A stretch of DNA of 64,000 bases from the NCBI GenBank assembly GCA_018343915.1, contig JABRWF010000001.1:1116001-1180000 (forward strand), in the 5' to 3' direction. The DNA is from Agroathelia rolfsii. Its lineage: Eukaryota; Basidiomycota; Agaricomycetes; Amylocorticiales; Amylocorticiaceae. This document shows, one piece after another, positions 46,349-57,010 of the stretch (within the stretch, counting starts at the first letter, position 1; each line of letters opens with the position of its first letter). Under the pieces are notes generated by a model. The model ran no database searches and was not told the DNA's origin. It saw only the letters and a list, made by a program, of their open reading frames with translations. Made by a program: the position numbers and the translations under genes.

Positions 46349-46755
46349 CCAGAGCTAGTCTATCCCGAGGATCACATTTTCGGGCCCTATGTCTGTGACT
46401 AAGAAAGGGAGTTTCTTTCGGATTCCCCCAATACTTGTTTCAAAAATGGCAATGTCTTTGATTTTTCCCTGGATATTGGGCGAATTGTCTATATTATGTA
46501 CAGAGATAGGATGTGGTAATTTTTTTGTATTTATTTTATTTTCTTTGACAAAATGAGAATGAATAAAAGAGGAAGAGGTGCCGGAATCTATCATGGCTAA
46601 TGTTACAATAGAGGAAAAATGTCCATGGAACATAAGGGGAATGTGGAGGTGCTGTCCATGCGTACCAGAAATAGAAACCGAGTTTAGAGAAAGAAACGAG
46701 GAGAAACGATTCGTAAGATAGGGGTCGGCCGAAATGGCCCTTTCCATCGACCCTT
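46349..46755 (-). pseudogene. gypsy no. 3 protease, start of pol
   Basis: Pol opens in the minus-1 frame directly at the gag stop: LEGSMERAISADPYLTN. Retropepsin site MIDSGTSSSF (about 46590), then FLVTDIGPENVILGID. A TAG replaces the Trp codon after ILGID near 46356. Confidence 0.82.
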
Positions 46756-48225
46756 CTAAAAACCCACTTTATCCTTGAAAGCGGCAAGCGCCATAGCTTG
46801 TTGTTCCACTAATACTTGTAGGTCAGCCATTGTCATTGTTATGGAACCCTTGTTGATTTCATTAGTGGCAGCTGGCGTTCCTAATTGATCCGTGGAAGGA
46901 GGACTTGTTGCCGTGGTTGTCATTGCTTGGACCCTTGATCTAGAGCCTTGATATCTTGAAACTTGAGGATTTGTGCAGTTAGAGGCAAAGTGCCCCCATT
47001 GTTGGCAATTGTAGCACTGCACAGTGCTCAAATCTCTAGGCGGATGACAGCTTCCTTGTTGTGCAGCCGGAACCAGGGTCGGAGGTGGGCTTTGAGCTGC
47101 ATTGATAGCAATGGGGTTTGCAGCTATACCCTGATTCTGAAAGCGGGGTCGAGGCTTCCAGCCGTCTGTCCAAATCCCAGCATCGCGTAAGCCCTCCTCC
47201 GCGTCTACAGCCGCTTCCATCAGATTTTCCCAGGAACTACGGCATTCTTTTGGGTAGCCGCTAATGACGCTTTTGATCTTTGGAGAAAGGGCCTGCCAAT
47301 AGCGGACTTGAAGATCCTCGCCTGATAATTTAGTTTGATTGGCGAGGGTGGAGAAAGTGGCAGTGAAATCTGCAACCAATGAAGTGCCTTGTTTTAGATC
47401 TTGGAGTTTTTGCAAGGCAATTCTCCCGAAGTCCCTTGCTCCGTATAGCGCCTTGAACTTGGCGTAGAGGTCCTTTTCGAAGTTAAAGCTCTTGGTGTCA
47501 ATGACATCATCGAACTTCTGGCTCCAGGCTTTTGGGGCTCCTTCCAGAAGTCCTACAAAGAAGTGCGCCTTGGTGTAGTCCGAGGAGTATATCTTGGGAT
47601 TCAGTTTGATGTGGTTTTCAAAACCGAATATAAAGGATTGGTATTTGGACCAATCTCCTGACCATTTTTCTGGGGCTTGGCCAATCTCTTTTGGGGTGGA
47701 TGATGTAGCGATGGTGGCGAGAGCCGGCTGTTCCCTTTCCAGTAGGTTGGCAAAGCGAGCCTGAGTCTCCTATATCTGTTCCATGGAGGTCTGGATGCGG
47801 GCTTGGTTGGCTTGGAGGAGTGCCAGAATCTGGTCTAATTCCTGGGGCAGGGACATTGATGCCGGTTCTTCTTCTTCAAAGGTTTCTTTGTGTTTTTCTC
47901 TTTGGTGTTCGCGGCGGCTTTTAGAGGGAGATGGATGTAGTACAACAGGTGATTCGGGGTATAACGCTTCTGTGGTATAGCGTCGGCGGAATTTGGAGGG
48001 CGATGGGTATTCGGAGGGTGCTTCTTCTTGACCTTCTAGTGTCTTTGGTGGTGATGCTTGCGTAGAGAGGCCTTCTTCTTCTGATTCTTCTTCTTTCTTG
48101 GAAATATGTGGAGCTGAGCTCGACGCAACTTCCCTTATGACTTTGGGTGGGGATGCTGTGGACTTGGTGGCCCAAGGGACCGGAACTTCTTTAGGCTGAT
48201 AAGACGTGCCCCTGCGTGTGCTCAT
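46756..48225 (-). pseudogene. gypsy no. 3 gag
   Basis: The ATG at 48225 opens MSTRRGTSYQPKEVPVP. An acidic, Ser/Pro-rich N-terminal region is followed by a coiled stretch (LPQELDQILALLQANQARIQ), the capsid-like region and a CCHC knuckle CYNCQQWGHFASNC (about 47000). One in-frame TAG at 47767 (METQ-type region, EQI*ETQ) splits the frame. Gag ends KVGF* at 46756, right after the slippery heptamer. Confidence 0.85.
46759..46765 (-). promoter_or_regulatory. Minus-1 frameshift heptamer, gypsy no. 3
   Basis: G-GGT-TTT in the gag frame directly before TAG. It fits the X-XXY-YYZ rule for minus-1 ribosomal frameshifting. The pol frame is minus-1 in both copies 2 and 3, and the heptamer is identical. 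Confidence 0.6.
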
Positions 48226-48680
48226 TTACAGAGCAAAATATATGGTCTTCTTCGTCACCGGTGGTCATACCGGTTTCCAAATGCAGGTGACAGGATTCTT
48301 CTTCTTTAGCTGGGGCTAGAGCTTGCCCGTAATGTAGTCACACAAAAGTCACACAAAGGTTTTGTAAGGTAGGGGAGGGTGGTAAAAGTACCTCTCATGC
48401 TTAGTGACAATAAACTTTGACCCCCAATGAGGGCTCCTAGAATGCCAAGCTGTTTAGGCCTGTTGCACTTTGGATATAGCCAAGAAATTGTGTGGAGCGT
48501 ACACACTATTCTTGTCTAGACAGGGTTGTAAGTAGGCTTTGGAGGGCACTACACAATTGCTTCTTGAAGTAGTTTGTCACTTATGTACTTAGAAGTTTGT
48601 ACGTAATAAAAGAATTTAGAAAGATGCTCTTCGTGTAAGATTGTCACTCTTGCCTTCTCAGACCATGGAAGTCCGAGGGA

Positions 48681-48699
48681 ACTGGTAGCTTTGACCTAA
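48681..48699 (-). promoter_or_regulatory. Primer-binding site, probable self-priming type
   Basis: On the minus strand the sequence directly after the 5' LTR is TTAGGTCAAAGCTACCAGT. It lacks the TGG of a tRNA 3' end. Its AGGTCAAAGCT is exactly complementary to AGCTTTGACCT in the leader of the same LTR (49949-49959). The same site follows the 5' LTR of gypsy no. 2 (38007-38025). Tf1/sushi-type elements prime from their own mRNA 5' end in this way. Confidence 0.55.
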
Positions 48700-50424
48700 T
48701 ATCAAGGGTACACTCCTTGACTTGACAAAATTGCGGGTCGACACCCACAAATAACTTTAAGCACAACAAGTGCCCTTCTTAACAATAAGTTTCCAGAAGT
48801 ACCTTACATGCAAGTGTTCCCACAGATAGCGAAGCCTTAATTCTATTGAAGGCTCGCCCGGGTACTTTCTTATCTTACATGTTGTCACGACCCACCAATG
48901 CACCTGGCCGCCAAACGTCCCGATCGCGCACATTGACATTCGCGAATAACTACGACGGAGCCACCGGCGACATCCTCCCTTCTGCATCGCCATATGTCCC
49001 GTGCATTGGACATGTTTCCGATGTGTCCGCCGACGTTTCCCCGGAGCCATGTGCACAGCCGCCCTTCGCGCTTCCTTCCCATTATCGATGCGCTTCTGTC
49101 CATCAGAGCATTCCACATGCCGACTGGACTTCTCGAAGACATTCCCCGAGTCGCCATATGTCCCCACCAGCGGATCCTTCCTATCTGGGAAGATCGCGCT
49201 TGGTTCTCCCTCACGATTGCACTCTGATTGATGATTAGACCGCTGATGGTTCCGAAGAAACGCACCCCCACCTTTGTGCACAGCAAGGTACAACTACTAG
49301 AGTGCGCGGCGCGCGCTATTCTTTATTGTTTCTATTGTTCTTTACTCATTTCTTTATTTATCATTTTCTCAACTACTGTACTTCGTATATATGCACTGTA
49401 CCTGATGTAGTAGTTACAGTAGTCGGAAAATTAAGTATGTTTGGCCCTAAACAAGCCCTACACCCGCTGTATAGCCAGCGGTCAACCTGTGGACTTAAGC
49501 ATCCTCGAGTATCTCGTCTAGCCTTTCTCTTCTTGCTTGGTCTCTCCACTCTACGCTCGATCTCACCGGAACACCCGTACCAACCTGCCGTGTACTTGTC
49601 TGCTCGCCGCGACACCCGTATCACTGCAGGCTCCAAGGTATCGAAGAGGCAACTCCACGAACCCATAGGGCTGCCATCTGGCAGTGAGCCGCTTAGCAGT
49701 TAGCGCTCCAGGGGCATCGCTGCACCGCCCAAGCTAGCTGCGAAGGCAGCTCTTGACACATGTACTCGATGCTCTTAGTGTTTCACACGCACATAAGGGG
49801 GATTTTCACCACCCACAAGTAAAGAGAGAAAAGGGGAGGGGAAAGCTAGGATGTAGGGCCTAGGCCTATGAGTAATACCCTGAAGGCGAAGTTGTTATTA
49901 GTAATCTATTTTTATGGAATACAAACCATTACTTGCCTGAAGGCAAAGAGGTCAAAGCTGAGCTCTTCAGGACAAGTTATATGTACTATTTATACTACTA
50001 TACAAGGGTCCGTGCGCAGCTTTAGTGGTCTGTGTGCAGAGGGGAATAGAAGCATAAATGGTGGCAATGCAAGGGAAGAACGTTTTACCCTAACTCCACC
50101 GGGCATCTATATGGAGATCCGTTTCTGGATCGATACTGGTAATTGTTAGGAATTGTTTAGGAAAGGAAGGCTGTGTTCCTGGGCTGTGCGCGATGATGAA
50201 ATGGAAGTGCGCATAGCCCCGAGATTACTCCTGTGACGTGCGGCTTGGAATATGTAAGAGCTAATCACATGACCACTGCACTGCCCACAGTCCACACCCT
50301 AAAGGGTAATTTTTATAAGAAAAATAAAGAAAAAGGGAAAGAAAATATGATAACTAAATAAATAATAGTCCAAATAATACAGAAAAATAACCGAAAAATT
50401 GGCGAAAATTCCCTACTCATGACA
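48700..50424 (-). mobile_element. 5' LTR of gypsy no. 3, split by LTR-B
   Basis: Segments 48700-48882 and 49764-50424. The terminal bases read TATCAAGGG rather than TGTCAAGGG (TpG to TpA). The reverse-strand TATAAATAG box is at about 49984-49992. Confidence 0.88.
48883..49758 (+). mobile_element. Solo LTR-B (876 bp)
   Basis: It runs TGTCACGACCC to GCAGCTCTTGACA, with perfect TSD CATGT (48878-48882 and 49759-49763). Confidence 0.9.
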
Positions 50425-50657
50425 TAGGCTATGCGTGATGGTAAAATGGAAGTTTGCACAGCCCTGAGATTACTCCTGTGACGTGTGGCTTGGAATACAT
50501 GAGGGCCAATTACATGACCACTACACTGCCCACAGTCTACGCCCTAAGGGGTAATTTTATAAGAAAGATTAAAGAAAATACAATAACTAATTAAATAATA
50601 GTCCAAATAATACAAGAAAATAACCGAAAAATCAGCAAAAATTCCCTTCTCATGACA

Positions 50658-50809
50658 TATCACGTAGTCCAAAAAGAAGGTTATTTTCAAAAGGAGGATG
50701 ACAAGGCCACAGAGAAGTATAAAGATGGGAAGGTCTTGTCAAGGGGGACTAATGGTAAAGACAAATAAATGGGCAATTAAGATAGTAGTCAGAAAATACT
50801 GTTAAGAGC
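50658..50809. other. Short non-LTR segment
   Basis: 152 bp between two LTRs; no gene or known repeat recognised. It is probably the older host or element sequence into which the stack was inserted. Confidence 0.4.
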
Positions 50810-51674
50810 TGCCTTTATAGCTAGCTCAGGCAGTGTGGCAATGCCCCTGGAGTGCTAACTGCTAAAGCTGCTCACTGCTGGATGGCAGCCCTGTAGGTTT
50901 GTGGAGTTGCCTCTTTGATATCTTGGGGCCTACAGCAATACAGGTGGCACGGTGAGTAGTCAGGCATATGGCAGGTTAAACAGGAGGTCTGGCAAGATTA
51001 GGCATAGAGCAAGAGACCAAGTAGAAGGGAGAGAAGCAGAACAAGGTACTTAAGGATGCTCAAGTCCACAGGTTGACTGCTAGCTATGCAGTAGGTGTAG
51101 GGCTTGTTTAGGGCCAAACACACTTAATTTTCTGACTACTGTATCTACTACATCAAGTACAGTACTATATACTAGAATACAGTAGTTGTAGGAAGATAAA
51201 TAAAGAGATGCAAGGAAAACAATAAGAACAATAAGAAATGGTGTGCACTATGCACTCTGGTAGTTGTGCTATACTGTGCACAAAGGCAGGGATGCATTCC
51301 TTCAGAACCATCAGTAGTCTGATTGTTAATCAGAGCGTGATTATAGGGAAAGTCCAAGTACAATCTTCCAAGATAGGAAGGATCTGCTGGTACAGGCATA
51401 TGGCAACTTGGGGATTGACATTGAGAAGTCCAGTCAGCATGTGGAATGCTCTAATGGACAGAAGTATGCCATTGATGAGAAGGAAGTGCAGGAAGGCGCT
51501 GTGCACATAGCTCTAGGGAAATATTAGTGGATACATTGGAAACACATCTAATGCACGGGATATGCAGCAACTCAGAAGGGAAGGCATTGCCGATGACTCT
51601 ATTATAAGTGTTTGCAAATGTTGATGTGTGCAATCGGGATGTTTGGCAGCCAGGTGCATTAGTGGGTTATGACA
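50810..51674 (-). mobile_element. Solo LTR-B (865 bp), diverged
   Basis: It runs TGTTAAGAGCTGCC to GGGTTATGACA. The flanking pentamers (AATAC and CAGAC) agree at only three of five positions, so the TSD is eroded or was never there. It is rich in TpG/CpA relative to the copy at 43983. Confidence 0.8.
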
Positions 51675-52040
51675 CAGACCCCCCTCAATAGATATGCCAA
51701 GCCCATTGAATTTAGCTGTTTAGCTGTGATGTCATTCTTAAGGTAGCCTAGACAAGGATCTGGTCTGGTGTTAATATAGGAGAATGTGTCCTAGTGATGC
51801 TACAACTAGTCTTGCACATGAGAAGAGCTCCTCTAGAGCTATTGCCTGAGAGCTGAGAAACAAGTTAGCAGGGGAGCGGCTTACTATCTGGTCAGATGGC
51901 TGTTTGTCTATTTGATGACTAGAGCTAGGCAATTTTACATGCTGCTACATAGATCTATTTGTATGATGAAATGCAAGCCTCAGACCAGTTCAAACACAGA
52001 CTCAGTAGAGAATAAAATTCTACTTGTCTTATATAGTGTT
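51675..52040. other. Unassigned segment
   Basis: 366 bp with no recognisable gene. It may be old host sequence or the interior of a decayed element. Confidence 0.4.
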
Positions 52041-53863
52041 TGTCAAGAGCACACCTGCCTCTTGTCACCAAAACTCAACCTAAGTCCACGTCAACCCCTC
52101 AAAGGTAGGGGGTAGCCAAGTATTGACTTTTTTATAACTCTCAGGACTAGGAATGTATGGGTGTACACTTCTTTGCACCGTTGCCGCTCTCATGCAGACT
52201 TGAGCCTTTGTATCACCAAGCTTTACTCCAAGTCTACTAGACTTTCAAGTGAGGTCTATACTTAGGACACAAGTTGTCTTGTATATGCTACTAAGTGTGC
52301 AATGTATCTTAACCATGACAAGTGCAAGGCTATGCCTTTACTTGCTTGAGTGCACTAAGCACTATGAATATGTATACAGACATGCAAATAGTCACCCAAA
52401 GGGCTAGACCTGTCTTATGCATTTCTAATGTAGAGGAGCACTGAGCAACCTCTAAACAATAAGCAGCACTGAGCATGCTTATTACCTCCTAGCACTAAGT
52501 AGAGAGGATTTTGGGTAGGGGAGAGAGAGAGAGGGGAGACAGGCTCTGGTAGCCTAAAGAGAGAATGGGCTCTGAAGACAAAGTTTTATTATATTAGCAT
52601 TTATCTAATACAAAGCACTACTGTGCTTACCTGAAGACAAAGAGAACAAATCTGAGGTCTTCAGGTAGAGGCACTACAGGGTTATATACTAATTCTACCT
52701 GGTCTATATGTAGTTACATGGTCTGTGCACAGTAATGCTAAGTATGGCGTGATATTGCGCCATTATTTGTTAGAGTAAGTTTAAAGTGGTATTGTCATGA
52801 GAAGGGAAATTTTGCGGATTTTTCGAGTATTTTCTTGTATTATTTGGACTAGTATTTAATTAGTTATTACATTTTCTTTCCTTTTTCTTTCTTTTCCTTA
52901 TAAAAATTACCCTTTAAGAGCATGGACTGTGGGCAGTGCAGTGGTCATATGATTGGCCCTCATGTGTTCCAAGCCGCATGTCACAGGAGTAATCTCAGGG
53001 CTGTATGTACTTCCATTTCATCATCACGCATAGCCTAGGAACACAGCCTTCCTCCCCTGAACAATTCCTAACGGTTACTGGTATTGGTCCGGAAATGGAT
53101 CTCCACACGGATGCCCGGTGGAGTTAGGGTAAAAGTTCTTTCCCTGCATTGCCACATTCTATACTTCTATCTCCCTCTATGCACAGACTATCCATGCTAT
53201 GCACGGACCATTTCATATTAGTATAAATAGTGCATGTAACTTGTCCTGAAGAGCTCAGCTTCGACCTCTTTGCCTTCAGGCAAGTAAAAAGGATTTGTAT
53301 TCCATAGAAAGATTACTAATAAACTTCGCCTTCAGGGTATACTCTCTAGGCCTAGGCCTCACGTTCTAGCCCTCCCCTTTTCCTCTCTCTCTATATACTA
53401 GGAGGCGGTGCAAATCCCCTCATGTGTGCGTGTAAACTAAGAGTAATGAATATATAAGAGATAAGAAAGTACCCGGTCTACCTTCAATATAATAAAGGTT
53501 GGATATCTGTGGGAACACTCTTGTATAGGTACTTAGATTTAGTGTTAAGGAAGTATTGTTTGGCTAAAGCGCACAAGTAGGCTCTCCATGCCCAACGTCA
53601 CTTAGTCAAGGAGTACACCCTTGACAGGTATTATGATCCGGACCCATGTTCTAGACTCTGCTTATATAATATGTCACATGACTAGTGGTCACATAATGGC
53701 CAGTCATATGGTTGACTGGTCACATAACTTGCTTAGTCATCAGAGTGTAAGCTTATATAATATACAATATATACATTAGAAAATAGAGAAAAATCAGGAA
53801 AAATTCAGAAAAATAGTGAAAAATTCGAAATAAAATTATAATACAATGAGCAACTTGTAATAG
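52041..53863 (-). mobile_element. Solo LTR-D, split by LTR-A
   Basis: It runs TGTCAAGAGCACACC to CTTGTAATA (terminal CA to TA), with perfect TSD GTGTT (52036-52040 and 53864-53868). It is interrupted by LTR-A at 52793-53626. Confidence 0.88.
52793..53626 (+). mobile_element. Solo LTR-A (834 bp)
   Basis: It runs TGTCATGAGAAGGG to CCCTTGACA, with perfect TSD GGTAT (52788-52792 and 53627-53631). Confidence 0.9.
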
Positions 53864-54147
53864 TGTTGTTATACAGAGTTAAACAGATGAGTAACTACTA
53901 CAAAATTGCAATGCTACTCTAGTCTGTAGTCACATATCACAATGTCACGGATTGTACCACAACACTTTCCTCTTGATTGCGCTCTGATTAATAATCAGAC
54001 TGCTGATGGTTCTAAAGGAACATATCCCTACCTTTGTGCATAGTATGGCATAACTACTAGAGCATGCGGTGTATACTGGATTTTATTGTCCTTATTGTTT
54101 TCCCTCTATTTCTTTATTTATCATTTTTATAACTACTATACTTAGTA

Positions 54148-55768
54148 CACTGAGTGACAAAACCATCTCAATGTTTGCATTTTTTACACCTTTTGATCTA
54201 TATCTCCAGAAATAAAATACTTAAAATTATACTAAAAATACTCCTATTAAGTATACTATATCTGCTTTAAATCGAGCCCTAGGTCATGTGATTTGGTCAA
54301 TAAACCATAGAGTTATGTATTATTCTTTCAAGGGGTATCATTAAGACAGTTTTGTTGCTTCTTAATTGAAATATACTTTTTATAGTAAAACACAAGTTAT
54401 ACTATACTAATTATGTAAGCAGTACCACCACACATTTAAGTATCCCCTATTTAGTACAAATAAACACAAACAACTCTTAAACTGCTACCACCATCATCTC
54501 TATACTACTATGAAACCTTTATCCAATCAATAAGTCCTTGATGTTATCTACTTGCTTAATAAATATCATTCTGCTAGGGATATTGCTAAAGCTACTAGTG
54601 TATCCCATTCTTCTGTTAGCAGAATATGTTCTAAACACTGTCCCCACCTTTCTAAAAGCTTAGGAGGCTGTCCCTCTAAGCTTTCCTCTACTGCTATATG
54701 CCATTCCATCCATCTTATTAGCTCTAGTCAGGCTGATACTGCTATGGATGTGACTAAAGCCCTTAAAAACACACTTGGGGAGTCTGTGTCTACCCAAACC
54801 ATACATAGGAGACTAAGGAAGCAGGGTTTAAAGGCTGTAACCAAGAAAAAAAGTTCTAATCTTAAGCCTCATCATAAAAAGGCTAGATTAAACTTTGCTC
54901 TTGAGCACCAGCACTGGACTCTGGAGGACTAGAAGAGGGTGATCTGGTCTGATGAGACTAAGATTAATAGGATTGGGTCTGATGGAAGGAAATGGGTGTG
55001 GAAAAAGAAGGGAGAAGGGCTTAGTGATAGGTTGGTTCAGGGAATACAAAAGTTTGGTGGTGGAAACATTATGTTGTGGGGATGTTTTGGATGGGATGGG
55101 GCTGGATATGCAACCAGGATTATTGGGAAAATGGACTCAGAAGTCTATGTGTCTATTTTAGAGGATGAACTCCAGGATAGTATGGAGTTATGGGGTAAAA
55201 ATACTAACAATACTATATTTCAGCAGGATAATGACCCTAAACATAAGAGCAAACTAGCCATGAAATGGTTTGAAAACCATGAATTGGAAGTTATGGAGTG
55301 GCCTGCTAACTCCCCAGACCTCAATCCTATTGAGCATCTATGGGATCACCTCAAAAGAAAGCTGGCAGACTATGATGAGCCTACATCATCACTTACTAGG
55401 CTTTGGGAGAGGATAGAGAAGGAGTGGGATGCTATTCCAGTATCTGTTTGTCAAAAGTTGATTGAGAGTATGCCTAGAAGGGTGGCAGAGGTGATAAAAG
55501 CAAAAGGAGGATATACTAGATACTAAATTTAATAAAATTTGTATTTTGAAAATGTCAGCAACAAAACTGTCTCAATGATACCCCTTGAAAGAATAATACA
55601 TAACTCTATGGTTTATTGACCAAATCACATGACCCAGGGCTTGATTTAAAGCAGATATGGTATACTTAATAGGAGTATTTTTAGTATAATTTTAAGTATT
55701 TTATTTCTGGAGATATAGATTAAAAGGTGTAAAAAATGCAAACATTGAGACAGTTTTGTCACTCAGTG
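54148..55768 (+). mobile_element. Tc1/mariner transposon with 211-bp terminal repeats
   Basis: 1,621-bp element with TA duplication (54146-54147 and 55769-55770). Outer ends are CACTGAGTGACAAAAC and its inverse. The inverted repeats extend 211 bp (54148-54358 and 55558-55768), much longer than classical Tc1 ends, with few mismatches. It is inserted in LTR-B. Confidence 0.92.
54510..55526 (+). pseudogene. Tc1/mariner transposase
   Basis: About 338 codons from ATG 54510 to TAA 55524-55526, one frame throughout. An N-terminal helix-turn-helix (HSARDIAKATSVSHSSVSRI) and a second DNA-binding helix region are followed by the DDE core: D in WSDETK (about 54952), D in QQDNDPKH (about 55227) and E in NPIEHLWDHLK (about 55330). 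The spacing from the second Asp to the Glu is about 34 residues, as in DD34E Tc1 types. Two in-frame stops, TAA at 54531 (MKPLSNQ*) and TAG at 54930 (TLED*KRVIW), each fit a C-to-T or G-to-A change. Confidence 0.88.
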
Positions 55769-56000
55769 TATATAGTACTGTACTTGATGTAGTAGATACA
55801 GTAGTTGGAAAATTAAGTGTATATTGCCCTAACTCAGCCTACACCCGCTACATAGTTAGCAGTCAACCTATGAACTTAAGCATCCTTGAGTATCTTGTTC
55901 TATTCTCTCTCTCTAGCTTGTTATCTCCCACTCTATGCCTGATCTTACTAGACCTCCTACTCAACTTGCTGTATGCTGTGACTGCTCACTATACTACCTG

Positions 56001-56858
56001 TGTCATGGGTCACTCATGACTCAAACCAACCAAACACATCTAGCCTGGGAAGGCTAGGCAAAGGGGGGGGGGGGGTACTACTGATATCTTTAATCTCCCC
56101 CAGTAGGGAGGTGCAACTCATGTTTAAAGACCTAGAGGCAAGGTCTCCCACTGTTTCATGAAGGCTTCCATGCAATATATAATCACTGGTACTCTTTAAA
56201 GTCCCTTTGCCAGATAGGACATGCTGTCTTGGACTAGACACAATTCTTTATACTCCCTGATCCTAGAAGTCCATGTTCACACATCATGGTGACACATGCT
56301 TTCACTCAGTATTATACTCCCTTAGAGCATGGAGTCACAGCATATCCCCTTAACCTTGGGGTCCAGGTATAACAAGTCAAAGATGATGATGGGGGGGGGG
56401 TAAAACACACAAGAGAGAGAGTGGGAGATGAGAACTTTCAGGTGTGAGTGAGAATGACTCAGAGGGCAAAAGGTGGTCAAGCTGAATTGCAAAGGCCCCA
56501 AGGGCAGGCCTCTATATACTGTTTACAAGTACTCTAAGAATAGTCCTTAACTCCACATCAAGGGAAATAGAAGAAAGGAAAGAGAAAGGATCAGAGGAGT
56601 TAGAACAGAAGTACAGTGTGGGAAAGATCAATGATAGAAGAAGCATCAAAGATAGGAGAAGCAAATCAATGATGTACATCAGAAGATCAGGAAGCAAACC
56701 CAAATGAAGTACAGTACCATGTGAACAAAGCAGTAATAAACCAAAAATAAAGAAATAAAGCCTATGCACTTAAATCAAAAGATATAAATTCAAGAAAAAT
56801 AGTAGAAAATATAGAAAAATTAGGAGAACAGGATAGACCACAAGATCAACTCATAACA
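56001..56858 (-). mobile_element. Solo LTR-C (858 bp)
   Basis: Inverted copy of the LTR in the giant element, with perfect TSD ACCTG (55996-56000 and 56859-56863). It is inserted in LTR-B. The poly-C runs of the other copy appear as poly-G at 56063 and 56391 with different lengths. Confidence 0.9.
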
Positions 56859-57010
56859 ACCTGTATTGCCACAAGCTCTGAAATATTGAAGAGGCAACTC
56901 TACGAACCTATAGGGCTACCATCTGGCAGTGAGCAGCTTAACAATTAGTGCTCTAGGGGTATTGCTGCACCACCCAAGCTAGCTGCAAAGACAGCTCTTG
57001 ACACCTATAA

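Larger units (their letters stand above)
39618..50424 (-). mobile_element. Ty3/gypsy no. 3, complete with both LTRs
   Basis: The only copy with both ends in the window. 3' LTR 39618-40461, internal region 40462-48699, 5' LTR 48700-50424 (with nested LTR-B). Perfect TSD TAGGC at 39613-39617 and 50425-50429. The two LTRs share a distinctive segment (TTGACTTGACAAAAT(C/T)GCGGG) that other LTR-A copies lack. Further nested insertions are LTR-A 42079-42923 and LTR-E 43197-45091. Without insertions it would be about 6.7-7 kb. Confidence 0.92.
38026..50657 (-). mobile_element. 5' LTR-A of gypsy no. 2, split by two insertions
   Basis: Its segments are 38026-38452, 39433-39617 and about 50430-50657; together they form one LTR-A. 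It is split by LTR-D (38453-39432) and by the complete gypsy no. 3 (39618-50424). No clear TSD was seen around the whole element because the other side lies outside the window. Confidence 0.85.
53943..57003 (+). mobile_element. LTR-B copy carrying Tc1 and LTR-C insertions
   Basis: LTR-B segments lie at 53943-54147, 55769-55995 and 56859-57003. The first is shortened: about 20 bp resembling the LTR start are followed directly by the middle of LTR-B (near CTTGATTGCGCTCTGATT), so several hundred bases are missing. The right end GCAGCTCTTGACA-type terminus is at 57003. No TSD remains. Confidence 0.75.
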
